Shown here piece after piece: positions 1-6,118 of a stretch of DNA of 9,937 bases; within the stretch, counting starts at the first letter, position 1, and each line of letters begins with the position of its first letter. The notes beneath the pieces are model-generated. The model saw nothing but the letters and a program-made list of their open reading frames with translations, was not told the origin of the DNA and did no database searches. A program made the position numbers and the translations under genes. The stretch comes from an uncultured bacterium (GTDB lineage Bacteria > Cyanobacteriota > Vampirovibrionia > Gastranaerophilales > Gastranaerophilaceae), in the NCBI GenBank assembly GCA_902782905.1, contig CACZPB010000109.1:1-9937 (forward strand), read 5' to 3'.

Positions 1-193
1 CCGACTTTATCTTAAAGTCTAAAAGTGTAGACATATTTTCATCTGCAACGAAATATATGTCTCCGCCTCTGCCCCCATCGCCACCTGCCGGACCGCCTTT
101 ATCAACGTATTTTTCGCGCCTCCAAGCTACCATGCCGTTTCCGCCATGACCGGAGATTACTCGTATTTTTGCTTTATCTAAGAATTTTACCAT
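1..193 (-). CDS. obg: Obg family ribosome-associated GTPase, N-terminal fragment
   Basis: The visible 64 codons encode the glycine-rich Obg fold, which in the family precedes the G domain and supports 50S subunit maturation and stress control. Diagnostic stretches are VISGHGGNGMVAWRREKYV, then KGGPAGGDGGRGGD, then FVADENMSTLLDFK, all typical of the first 65 residues of Obg/CgtA. The ATG at 193 gives the usual N-terminus (MVKFLDKAKIRV); an AAGGT element lies about 11 bases upstream. The gene runs off the left edge, so the GTPase motifs are not visible. It lies 18 bases downstream of a co-directional hypothetical gene and is probably co-transcribed with it. Identity is secure; only completeness is unknown. 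Confidence 0.96.
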   Translation of the reverse strand, partial: MVKFLDKAKIRVISGHGGNGMVAWRREKYVDKGGPAGGDGGRGGDIYFVADENMSTLLDFKIKS

Positions 194-211
194 TTATTAT
201 GTAATACCTTT

Positions 212-595
212 TTATATCTTGGTGATTTTTTGATACATTTTCGCAGAATCACTGTTTTTATCAAAGAAATCTTTTTCTTTTAACAGATTCCTTAGTACAT
301 TGCCAAAACTTCTAACTGAACTGTCGTCGTTTGTTACTTTACACGTGTTTCCAGTCGTATGATTAAATAATGTGTAAAGTTTATTTACCGGATTATACTG
401 GTTTATGCGTTCAACGTTAATAATTTCTATTGTTTGATCTTTATTTTTGGAACTAAATTCATCTATAATACTGCTTAATGAACGTGTCTTAAGTGTTGAG
501 TTCCACAGTTCTGTGAAAAAACCGTTTTTATCATTTACAAATTTAGCTTTAAAACAATTGTTTGAATCAATATTGCTAATTGGGTGCACTTGCAT
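212..595 (-). CDS. Hypothetical protein, 127 aa, upstream of obg
   Basis: I do not recognise this protein. It is a soluble-looking, Asn/Lys/Ser-rich polypeptide with no signal peptide or membrane segment. It opens with MQVHPISNIDSNNCFKAKF; the middle (about 60-90) alternates short hydrophobic and polar stretches, and the C-terminus (100-127) is lysine-rich and probably helical. The ATG at 595 is chosen over the TTG at 601 because a good AGGAG (602-606) lies six bases before the ATG and would abut the TTG. It reads toward obg with an 18-base gap, so the two may form an operon. Its promoter must lie within or across the short divergent gap shared with tsaD. The clean ribosome-binding site and codon use like its neighbours support a real gene; function unknown. 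Confidence 0.7.
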   Translation of the reverse strand: MQVHPISNIDSNNCFKAKFVNDKNGFFTELWNSTLKTRSLSSIIDEFSSKNKDQTIEIINVERINQYNPVNKLYTLFNHTTGNTCKVTNDDSSVRSFGNVLRNLLKEKDFFDKNSDSAKMYQKITKI

Positions 596-613
596 ACACA
601 ACTCCTTTTTTTT

Positions 614-642
614 ATTTTATACTATGATATTAGTATGAACAA
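614..642 (-). promoter_or_regulatory. Candidate sigma-70-type promoter for the 127-aa gene and obg
   Basis: Read on the minus strand, TTGTTC (642-637) is followed after 17 bases by TAAAAT (619-614). Start of transcription would fall about 607-609, just before the AGGAG ribosome-binding site. The -35 box lies inside the first codons of tsaD. The -10 is good and the -35 weak, so this is a candidate only. Confidence 0.4.
618..623 (+). promoter_or_regulatory. Candidate -10 element for tsaD, near-leaderless start
   Basis: TATACT lies 11 bases before the tsaD ATG at 635, so transcription starting 6-8 bases downstream would leave a leader of only about five bases. No Shine-Dalgarno sequence is visible before 635, which would fit leaderless or near-leaderless initiation. 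No convincing -35 is seen at 16-18 bases spacing (TTGCAT at 590-595 is 22 away), so confidence is low. Confidence 0.3.
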
Positions 643-1666
643 GATTAAAAATACATTATTCTCAAATAGACCCGTTACAATTGATAATAATTCGCTTATT
701 ATGGCGATTGAATCAAGCTGCGATGAAACTGCCTGTGCAATCGTAAGAGGAGGTCGAGAAGTTTTAGCAAATGTTGTCGCTTCCCAGATAAAAATTCACG
801 AAGAATACGGGGGCGTGATTCCTGAAATAGCTGCGAGGGAACATCTCGAAGCTATCAATGTTGTTATAGATGAAGCTTATAAACAAGCGGGCGTAAGTGG
901 AGATAAAATAACTGCTTACGCAGGAACAGTAGGCCCTGGGCTTGTCGGTTGTCTTTTAGTCGGTATGAATGCTGCAAAAACCTTGGCATTGGCTTATGAT
1001 AAACCGTTTATAGGAATTAATCACCTAAATGCTCATCTTGCCGCTAATTTTATTGATACTGACTTAGAACCTCCTTTTGTAGCACTGCTTGTAAGCGGTG
1101 GTCATACACAAATTATTAAAGTAAATTCTTATTCTGATATGCAGATAATAGGAGAAACTATTGATGATGCTGTCGGTGAGGCTTATGACAAAGTAGCTCG
1201 TCTTATAGGACTTCCATATCCTGGCGGACCAAAACTTGACAAACTGGCGCAAGAAGGTAATCCTTTTGCGTTTAAACTCCCTGAAGCAAAAGTCGGAGAG
1301 TATGATTTCAGCTTTTCAGGTCTTAAAACAGCAGCCTTAAGACTGGTAAAATCATTTGACGGAAAAGAACTTCCTTTAAAAGATATTTGCGCAAGCTTTC
1401 AGGAAACAGTTTCTTCTACGTTATATAAAAAAGTAAAACACGCACTTGAAGAAACAGCATATAGCCAAGTTGTTTTAGCGGGCGGTGTTGCTGCAAATTC
1501 TGAAATAAGAAAAAAAATATTCTCTTTAGGAGATTTTGGGTACAAAGTTTATGCACCTCAAATGAAATATTGCACCGATAATGCTTCTATGGTAGCATCT
1601 GCTGCGTACTTTTTTGAAAACACTTTTGATAATATTGATGTGGAAGTATTTTCAAGAGTAAAATAG
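635..1666 (+). CDS. tsaD: tRNA N6-threonylcarbamoyladenosine transferase TsaD
   Basis: TsaD (Kae1/Qri7/YgjD family) transfers the threonylcarbamoyl group to A37 of ANN-decoding tRNAs, working with TsaB, TsaC and TsaE. Family motifs appear in order: ESSCDETACAIV (26-37), HEEYGGVIPEIAAREHLE (55-72), TVGPGLVGCLLVG (98-110), the metal-binding NHLNAH with His130 and His134, LLVSGGHT (151-158), GETIDDAVGEAYDKVARLIG (173-192), DFSFSGLKTA (224-233), LAGGVAANSEIR (281-292) and CTDNAS (313-318). At 343 residues it has the normal length plus about 20 extra N-terminal residues, since the family usually begins right before the ESSCDE strand. The ATG at 635 has no visible Shine-Dalgarno; an internal ATG at 701 would remove the extension but is equally unsupported. 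It diverges from the obg-side pair and converges on trmFO with adjoining stop codons. All key residues appear intact. Confidence 0.97.
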   Translation: MNKIKNTLFSNRPVTIDNNSLIMAIESSCDETACAIVRGGREVLANVVASQIKIHEEYGGVIPEIAAREHLEAINVVIDEAYKQAGVSGDKITAYAGTVGPGLVGCLLVGMNAAKTLALAYDKPFIGINHLNAHLAANFIDTDLEPPFVALLVSGGHTQIIKVNSYSDMQIIGETIDDAVGEAYDKVARLIGLPYPGGPKLDKLAQEGNPFAFKLPEAKVGEYDFSFSGLKTAALRLVKSFDGKELPLKDICASFQETVSSTLYKKVKHALEETAYSQVVLAGGVAANSEIRKKIFSLGDFGYKVYAPQMKYCTDNASMVASAAYFFENTFDNIDVEVFSRVK

Positions 1667-3025
1667 TTAAATATTTTCCGCGACTTGTTTAATCCCTTCA
1701 ATAGCTCTTTTTGCAAGTATTTCGGTTTTTAACTTTTTATTTTTTCTTACATTTTTGGGTAAATCTATAGGCGCAACAATTGCCCAATTCGAATTTATTG
1801 GTTGAGGCGGTAAGTATCTGAGTGAGCCGTCGCGCTTGCTTATATGTTCTAAGTGTGCCTTATCTGTTATGTAGTTTGCAATTGCGCCTAACATAGTTTC
1901 TTTTGGAAAAACTATAGGTTCAAGCTCTTGAATTCTTCTTGATATATTAATCCCTGCCAGCAGTCCGCCCGCAATTGATTCTGTATAACCTTCAGTACCT
2001 GTAATTTGCCCAGCAAAAAATAACCCTTTTCTCTTTTTTGTTTCAAATGTAGGATTAAGGACAACCGAGCTGTTTATAAAAGTATTTCTGTGCATTACAC
2101 CGTATCTTACGATATTTGCATTTTCAAGTCCGGGGATTGAGTGAACCAATTCTTTTTGTGCACCCCATTTTAAATTCGTTTGGAAACCGACAAGGTTAAA
2201 CAGAGTTTTTGCGGAATTATCTTGTCTAAGCTGTACTACCGCATAGTTTTCCGTTCCGGTTCGTTTATCGATAAGACCGACAGGTTTCATCGGTCCAAAT
2301 CTCAAGGTGTCTTCTCCTCTTGATGCCAATACTTCAACAGGAAGGCAGGATTCAAAGAATTTGGCATTTTTGTCGGCTTCATGTAATTCTATTTTGGGTG
2401 CATGGATTAAGATATTATAGAAGTTTAAATATTCTTCTCTATTCATCGGGCAGTTTATGTAAGAAGCTTCACCCTTATCATATCTTGAACCCCAAAAAGC
2501 TTTATTAAAATTTATGCTGTCTACTTCAACTATCGGTGCAATTGCATCAAAAAAGTGCAAATGTTCTGTCTGGGTAAAACTTTTTATAGAATCAGCGAAT
2601 TTGTCGCTTGTGAGTGGCCCTGATGCTATAATTACATTACCCTCAGGAATTTCTGTTAGTTCTTCTCTAATAATTTCGATATTGGGGTTTTCTTCTATTT
2701 TTTTTGTTACAGCTTTAGAGAAATCTTCCCTTGCTATAGCAAGCGCATTACCTGCGGGAACAGAATTTTCTTTAGCGATTTGAATGAGTTCCCCACCTAA
2801 AATTTCCATTTCTTTTTTTAAAAGACCGCTTGCGTTAGTAATATCAGATGAGCCAAGGCTGTTGGAGCATACAAATTCTGCACAACCGGCAGTAACGTGA
2901 GCTCCTGTCATCTTATTAGGTCTCATCTCATAGAGTTTAACTTTTATTCCTCTTTTTGCCACTTGTAGGGCTGCTTCACTCCCTGCAAGTCCTGCGCCAA
3001 TTATCGTAACCGTATTTGAATTCAT
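1667..3025 (-). CDS. trmFO: Methylenetetrahydrofolate-dependent tRNA m5U54 methyltransferase TrmFO
   Basis: TrmFO uses 5,10-methylene-THF and FAD to methylate U54 of the tRNA T-loop, the folate alternative to SAM-dependent TrmA. The 452-residue protein shows the N-terminal FAD-binding GAGLAGSEAA (10-19), EMRP (33-36), FVCSNSLGSSDITNASG (51-67), SVPAGNALAI (88-97), ASGPLTSD (134-141), SRYDKGEASYINCPM (180-194), GPMKPVGL (244-251), YAVVQLRQDN (261-270), VGFQTNLKWGAQK (279-291), RYGVMHRNTFIN (307-318) and AGQITGTEGYTES (338-350). Cys53 and Cys227 occupy the places of the two functional cysteines described in Bacillus TrmFO. The start at 3025 is favoured because GGGG lies six bases upstream; an ATG at 3037 would add MGKK but has no ribosome-binding site. 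It is the last gene of a compact minus-strand cluster, 12 bases after the two-TM gene. A paralogue acting on 23S rRNA (RlmFO) exists in some lineages, but the resemblance is to TrmFO. Confidence 0.96.
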   Translation of the reverse strand: MNSNTVTIIGAGLAGSEAALQVAKRGIKVKLYEMRPNKMTGAHVTAGCAEFVCSNSLGSSDITNASGLLKKEMEILGGELIQIAKENSVPAGNALAIAREDFSKAVTKKIEENPNIEIIREELTEIPEGNVIIASGPLTSDKFADSIKSFTQTEHLHFFDAIAPIVEVDSINFNKAFWGSRYDKGEASYINCPMNREEYLNFYNILIHAPKIELHEADKNAKFFESCLPVEVLASRGEDTLRFGPMKPVGLIDKRTGTENYAVVQLRQDNSAKTLFNLVGFQTNLKWGAQKELVHSIPGLENANIVRYGVMHRNTFINSSVVLNPTFETKKRKGLFFAGQITGTEGYTESIAGGLLAGINISRRIQELEPIVFPKETMLGAIANYITDKAHLEHISKRDGSLRYLPPQPINSNWAIVAPIDLPKNVRKNKKLKTEILAKRAIEGIKQVAENI

Positions 3026-3037
3026 TTTTTTCCCCAT

Positions 3038-3565
3038 CTAATTTTTATTTTTATCCAATAGATTCCATATAATAAGTCCAGTCATAAAAAAGCTAAGAAT
3101 AATGCTCCAAATGGTAAAATTCCCTCCATTGTCATATGGAGTTGTGCTATATTTAAGTTTTGGCTTCATTAAATATTTATCAAATCGAACAATTTCTGCG
3201 GTCAAGTTCTCGTCTCCATATCCACTATCTCGTCCTTTACTTGCCGAAGGTTGTCTGAAAAGAATTATATCCTTTGAGTTATTATGTAGTGTAAGGTGAT
3301 AATATTCCCTGTAGTAATTTTTGCCTGAAGAAACTTTTGTTGAAACACTCATGTAGTCGTTTGGCGAAACTTTTATTTTTTTTTTTTTTTTTATAATGTT
3401 GTAGAGTTCAAAAACATAAGTTTTTCTATTTATGCAGTTATAATTTTCATCGCAAAAAAAACTTTCTGTTCTCGGGTTAAAAGCAGCAATTAAAAATATG
3501 CCGAATAAAAATCCCACAATAAGCACAGCTTGTGTGTTTTTTTGTTCTTCTGTTAAATGTAACAC
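3038..3565 (-). CDS. Hypothetical two-TM membrane protein, 175 aa
   Basis: I do not recognise this protein. It has a short N-terminal tail, TM1 at about 13-29 (AVLIVGFLFGIFLIAAF), a soluble central domain of about 120 residues and TM2 at about 151-169, then DKNKN. Two cysteines (38 and 44) lie just after TM1 and could form a disulfide if the central domain is extracytoplasmic. A Lys5 stretch (59-63) is encoded by an uninterrupted run of 17 A. The GTG start at 3565 directly follows the stop of the upstream CHASE2-GGDEF gene (zero spacing), and AGGAAGG, inside the end of that gene, lies six bases before it; no alternative ATG exists nearby. The arrangement implies translational coupling in an operon with the CHASE2-GGDEF gene and trmFO. 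The reading frame is open across the whole A tract, so the gene appears intact in this sequence. Confidence 0.75.
   Translation of the reverse strand: MLHLTEEQKNTQAVLIVGFLFGIFLIAAFNPRTESFFCDENYNCINRKTYVFELYNIIKKKKKIKVSPNDYMSVSTKVSSGKNYYREYYHLTLHNNSKDIILFRQPSASKGRDSGYGDENLTAEIVRFDKYLMKPKLKYSTTPYDNGGNFTIWSIILSFFMTGLIIWNLLDKNKN
3376..3392. repeat. Homopolymer tract of 17 T on plus (17 A on coding strand)
   Basis: Seventeen consecutive T on the plus strand lie inside the two-TM protein gene and encode Lys59-63 plus flanking bases. Such a long homopolymer in a coding region is a candidate for replication or transcription slippage, and also a typical site of sequencing error. The frame is open at this length. 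Confidence 0.95.
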
Positions 3566-5380
3566 CTAATACCTTCCTACTTGGTTTCTTCCGTGTTCTT
3601 TAGCGTAATATAAGCCTTTATCTGCCCATTCAATAAGATCTTGAGGAGTTTGAGCATTATCAGGGAAGGTTGCAACACCAAGGCTTATTGTAACAGGAGC
3701 TGTATCGACAGGAGTCAGGTGGAATGGTTTTTCAGAAATTGCATTACAAATTCTGTTGGCAAGCATCATTGCTTCGTCAGCATTAGTGTTAGGTAGAATT
3801 ATGCTCATCTCCTCGCCTCCATATCTGCATACATAATCAGTTGTTCTTGAATTTTTCTTTAATGTTTGAGCAACTTGTCTCAAAACAGCATCTCCGGCTT
3901 GGTGTCCGTATGTGTCATTAAACTTTTTAAAGAAATCAATATCGCAAATTATCAGTGAAAACGGTTGATTGTATCTTCTTGCAATGTCAATTTGCTTTCT
4001 TAAAGTGTCCTGAAAATATCTGTGATTGTATAATTCTGTCAAGCCATCGATTGTCGCAAGTTTATACTGGTATTCAAAATCTCTTGATTTCATAAGATAT
4101 TTTGCCAAAAGTGATAGTGTAAATGCTGTAATAATTGCAATTATAGGAAGTACAATCGGAATCCATAAATTATAAAACATCATCACATAGTATGAAATCA
4201 GCAAATAAGCTATCGTAAATAATGAAGTTGATAAAAATGCGAAGATTGTAGAAGTCGAAAGCATTGCAATTGCACCTACTATTGCTATAACTACGGTAAG
4301 TATTGCAATATTTGTCCACAATCCTGTTTTGTGAATAAAATTGTTATCCAGCATGTTGTTGAATAATGTTGCGTGAACTTCTACTCCGGAATAAACTTCG
4401 TTCTGTACAGGAACACTTTTTGTATCGTGCATGCTGGTCGCAGTTGTTCCTATTATGACAATTTTGTCTTTAAAATCAAAATGAGCACTATTTGTTCCGT
4501 CAATTTCTCTAATAACTTTGTAATAAGGGACAGCAGTGTGTGTGCCGCTTTTTCCGTACCAGTTGAGTATTAAATCGCCATTTTTTGTAAGCGGCAAAGT
4601 TGATTCAGCAATTTTTATAGTGTTGTTTTTGTTTATCGTAAAATTATTTGTCTCTTTTTGGTTCAAATAATCTGCTGCGGCTTTAAAGGTAAGCTGTGGA
4701 TAATAATTGTTTTTGTAGATAAAAAACGGAGGCATAGTTCTTATAATCCCATCGCTGCTGCGCAGGGCATTTGTTACACCGACATGAACTTTCCCGTTAA
4801 GAAGGTCTGTCAATATAGGTCTACAGTTTGAAAATTCATATTTTTTAAAATTGAGCTTGGATTTATTATCTATTTTGGAACTGATTCTATCCGGCAGGTC
4901 AATAGGTTTTCTTACATCATATTCTTGTTTGTCAAAGTTAATGCCGGTATAAATATTGTTATATTTATTTATTGTGTCCGTAAAATATTTATCGGCATTA
5001 TTTGCTGTTTTAATTGATTTAATGAACATTAAATCAAAAATTATTGCTTGAGGTCTCTGTGCTTCAATATAGTTTACAACATCTGCATGGACGTTCCTTG
5101 GAATCGGCCACTCTCCGTATTTTTCCCAGAGTGCTTCTACACTGGCATCATCTATAGCTAAAATTACAATATCTTTATTCGGAACGGGTCTTTTGTTTGC
5201 AACTTTCAGTGATTGTCTGTAGTCAAAAGTTCTGTTTTCGGCAACATCGAAAAATGAGTAAAAAACGTTCTTTAGTGCGTTGTTATTTTGCAAAAGAACG
5301 AAGCCTATCAAAAGGGTTGCAAGTACCAGCAAAAGATATGTTCCAAATGTAAACCATTTTGTTTTTGTCAAATTTTTCAT
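3566..5380 (-). CDS. CHASE2-GGDEF membrane protein, putative diguanylate cyclase
   Basis: The 604-residue protein has a first TM (about 12-30), an extracytoplasmic CHASE2-type sensor domain (about 45-340, with DIVILAIDDASVEAL, EWPIPRNVHADV and QAIIFDLMF near its start), three TM helices (about 356-374, 378-402, 406-427) and a cytoplasmic GGDEF domain (about 440-604). GGDEF domains condense two GTP into c-di-GMP. The active-site signature reads GGEEM (521-525) where GG[D/E]EF is usual. Other elements look complete: DGLTELYNHRYF, CDIDFFKKFNDTYGH with the metal-binding Asp, and SLGVATF. An RxxD product-inhibition site (RTTD, 512-515) sits exactly five residues before GGEEM. The ATG at 5380 is chosen over 5395 because AGAGG lies six bases upstream. 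It is the first gene of the minus-strand cluster, divergent from the fli operon. The CHASE2 ligand is unknown. Family assignment is firm; catalytic activity is likely but the Met substitution leaves doubt. Confidence 0.92.
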   Translation of the reverse strand: MKNLTKTKWFTFGTYLLLVLATLLIGFVLLQNNNALKNVFYSFFDVAENRTFDYRQSLKVANKRPVPNKDIVILAIDDASVEALWEKYGEWPIPRNVHADVVNYIEAQRPQAIIFDLMFIKSIKTANNADKYFTDTINKYNNIYTGINFDKQEYDVRKPIDLPDRISSKIDNKSKLNFKKYEFSNCRPILTDLLNGKVHVGVTNALRSSDGIIRTMPPFFIYKNNYYPQLTFKAAADYLNQKETNNFTINKNNTIKIAESTLPLTKNGDLILNWYGKSGTHTAVPYYKVIREIDGTNSAHFDFKDKIVIIGTTATSMHDTKSVPVQNEVYSGVEVHATLFNNMLDNNFIHKTGLWTNIAILTVVIAIVGAIAMLSTSTIFAFLSTSLFTIAYLLISYYVMMFYNLWIPIVLPIIAIITAFTLSLLAKYLMKSRDFEYQYKLATIDGLTELYNHRYFQDTLRKQIDIARRYNQPFSLIICDIDFFKKFNDTYGHQAGDAVLRQVAQTLKKNSRTTDYVCRYGGEEMSIILPNTNADEAMMLANRICNAISEKPFHLTPVDTAPVTISLGVATFPDNAQTPQDLIEWADKGLYYAKEHGRNQVGRY

Positions 5381-5403
5381 GGTAATCCTCTCCATTTAAC
5401 TAT

Positions 5404-5429
5404 TTGGCGGGTATTTTTTTACCCGCCAA
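5404..5429 (-). promoter_or_regulatory. Perfect 10-bp hairpin in leader of the CHASE2-GGDEF gene
   Basis: TTGGCGGGTA (5404-5413) and its exact complement TACCCGCCAA (5420-5429) flank a six-base loop. The GC-rich stem stands out in AT-rich surroundings. It lies about 25 bases before the CHASE2-GGDEF start and, given the candidate promoter, in its transcribed leader. Neither strand has a T run after the stem, which argues against a classical Rho-independent terminator. It could be a protein-binding operator, an mRNA-stabilising structure, or a weak terminator for the small gene ending at 5438. Confidence 0.75.
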
Positions 5430-5437
5430 CAAACTTG

Positions 5438-5626
5438 TTATATAAAAGTATAATTAACCTTATTAATATTTGCAAATTCTTCCGAATCGAATTTGTTTTT
5501 TTTCAACAATTCGTTGTTGATTTTTAAGAGCTCAGTTATATCCAAAAGCTCAGTGGGGTTAATTAAATATTTGATTAAGCATTCTTCATGTAAGTTCATA
5601 TTTTTTTTAACGGCAATATTTGACAT
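5438..5626 (-). CDS. Possible small hypothetical protein, 62 aa
   Basis: An ORF starting MSNIAVKKNMNLHEECLIKY gives a 62-residue polypeptide whose middle and end (leucine, isoleucine, glutamate and lysine alternating, e.g. ELLDITELLKINNELLKK) look like amphipathic helices rather than random translation. No good ribosome-binding site precedes the ATG at 5626; an internal ATG at 5599 is no better, and the longer frame up to 5755 would overlap the fliE start and its promoter. It is co-directional with and upstream of the CHASE2-GGDEF gene; that gene's candidate promoter lies within its last codons. No family recognised; protein-like composition is the only support. Confidence 0.4.
   Translation of the reverse strand: MSNIAVKKNMNLHEECLIKYLINPTELLDITELLKINNELLKKNKFDSEEFANINKVNYTFI
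5447..5475 (-). promoter_or_regulatory. Candidate sigma-70-type promoter of the CHASE2-GGDEF/trmFO cluster
   Basis: On the minus strand TTGCAA (5475-5470) is followed after exactly 17 bases by TATACT (5452-5447). The start of transcription would be near 5440, giving a leader of about 60 bases that contains the 5404-5429 hairpin. Four of six -35 and five of six -10 positions match consensus. Confidence 0.5.
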
Positions 5627-5681
5627 TTCTTTAGAAATTATTAAAAAACTAATACAAATGTATGATTTTTTAAACAGACAA

Positions 5682-5708
5682 TAAAGAATTTGTTTAAAAA
5701 ACCGATAA
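5682..5708 (+). promoter_or_regulatory. Sigma-28 (FliA/SigD-type) promoter of the fli operon
   Basis: TAAA (5682-5685), exactly 15 bases, then ACCGATAA (5701-5708) matches the known sigma-28 pattern TAAA-N15-GCCGATAA at all but one base of the conserved blocks. The predicted transcription start near 5714-5716 lies just before the fliE ribosome-binding site (AGAGGTG, 5719-5725). Position, orientation and the flagellar genes downstream all fit; this is a prediction from sequence. Confidence 0.8.
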
Positions 5709-5731
5709 GTTAAATAAAAGAGGTGATGATT

Positions 5732-6070
5732 ATGTTTAACGGTTTTTATCCGCACTATGACTTAGAAGCAAGAATACAGCACACAAAGCTTGATAGCTGG
5801 GGTGATATTCCGTCTGCAAGAATGAACAGAGTCGAAGAACCTTCAACTTTAGACTTTAAAGGTGTTATGTCCGGACTTGTAGAAAATATGAATACATCAA
5901 TGAATGAGCCGGATAATTTGATGAAAGATGTTATGATGGGGTCTGAAAATGTTGATATTCACGATGTTATGACCGCAATGGCAAAAGCAGAACTTGCAGT
6001 CAGTATTGCAACTACTGCGGCCGGAAAAGTCATCCAAGCGTATGATAAAATAATGCAAATTCAGATTTAG
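5732..6070 (+). CDS. fliE: Flagellar hook-basal body protein FliE
   Basis: FliE joins the MS ring/export gate to the proximal rod and is needed for rod and hook export. The 112-residue protein carries the FliE C-terminal signature: VDIHDVMTAMAKAELAVSI (74-92) followed by VIQAYDKIMQIQI (100-112). The first 40 residues are less typical and somewhat longer than common FliE proteins, with FKGVMSGLVENM (42-53) resembling the usual amphipathic N-terminal helix. The ATG at 5732 is preferred over upstream GTG/ATG codons at 5723/5726 because AGAGGTG (5719-5725) lies six bases before it. It is first in the operon, directly under the sigma-28-like promoter, and 48 bases ahead of fliF. flgB and flgC, commonly found before fliE, are absent here. 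Confidence 0.92.
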   Translation: MFNGFYPHYDLEARIQHTKLDSWGDIPSARMNRVEEPSTLDFKGVMSGLVENMNTSMNEPDNLMKDVMMGSENVDIHDVMTAMAKAELAVSIATTAAGKVIQAYDKIMQIQI

Positions 6071-6118
6071 TATTCTCATAATTGAGATAAAAGTGTATAA
6101 TAAATACAGGGTAGGATT

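Noticed and set aside
1574..1581. ACCGATAA on the plus strand within tsaD
   Set aside because: It encodes the conserved CTDNAS motif and has no TAAA at 15 bases spacing.
2514..2783. 89-residue open frame on the plus strand opposite trmFO
   Set aside because: It is antisense to conserved TrmFO sequence and has no ribosome-binding site.
4989..5015. GCCGATAA on the minus strand as another sigma-28 site
   Set aside because: The nearest TAAA is only 12 bases away and the site lies inside the CHASE2-GGDEF coding sequence.
6074..6087. TCTCA/TGAGA inverted repeat between fliE and fliF as a terminator
   Set aside because: The stem is only five bp, AT-rich and not followed by a T run.
6082..6101. 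TTGAGA and TATAAT before fliF as an internal promoter
   Set aside because: The two boxes are only eight bases apart, and no good -35 lies 16-18 bases before TATAAT.
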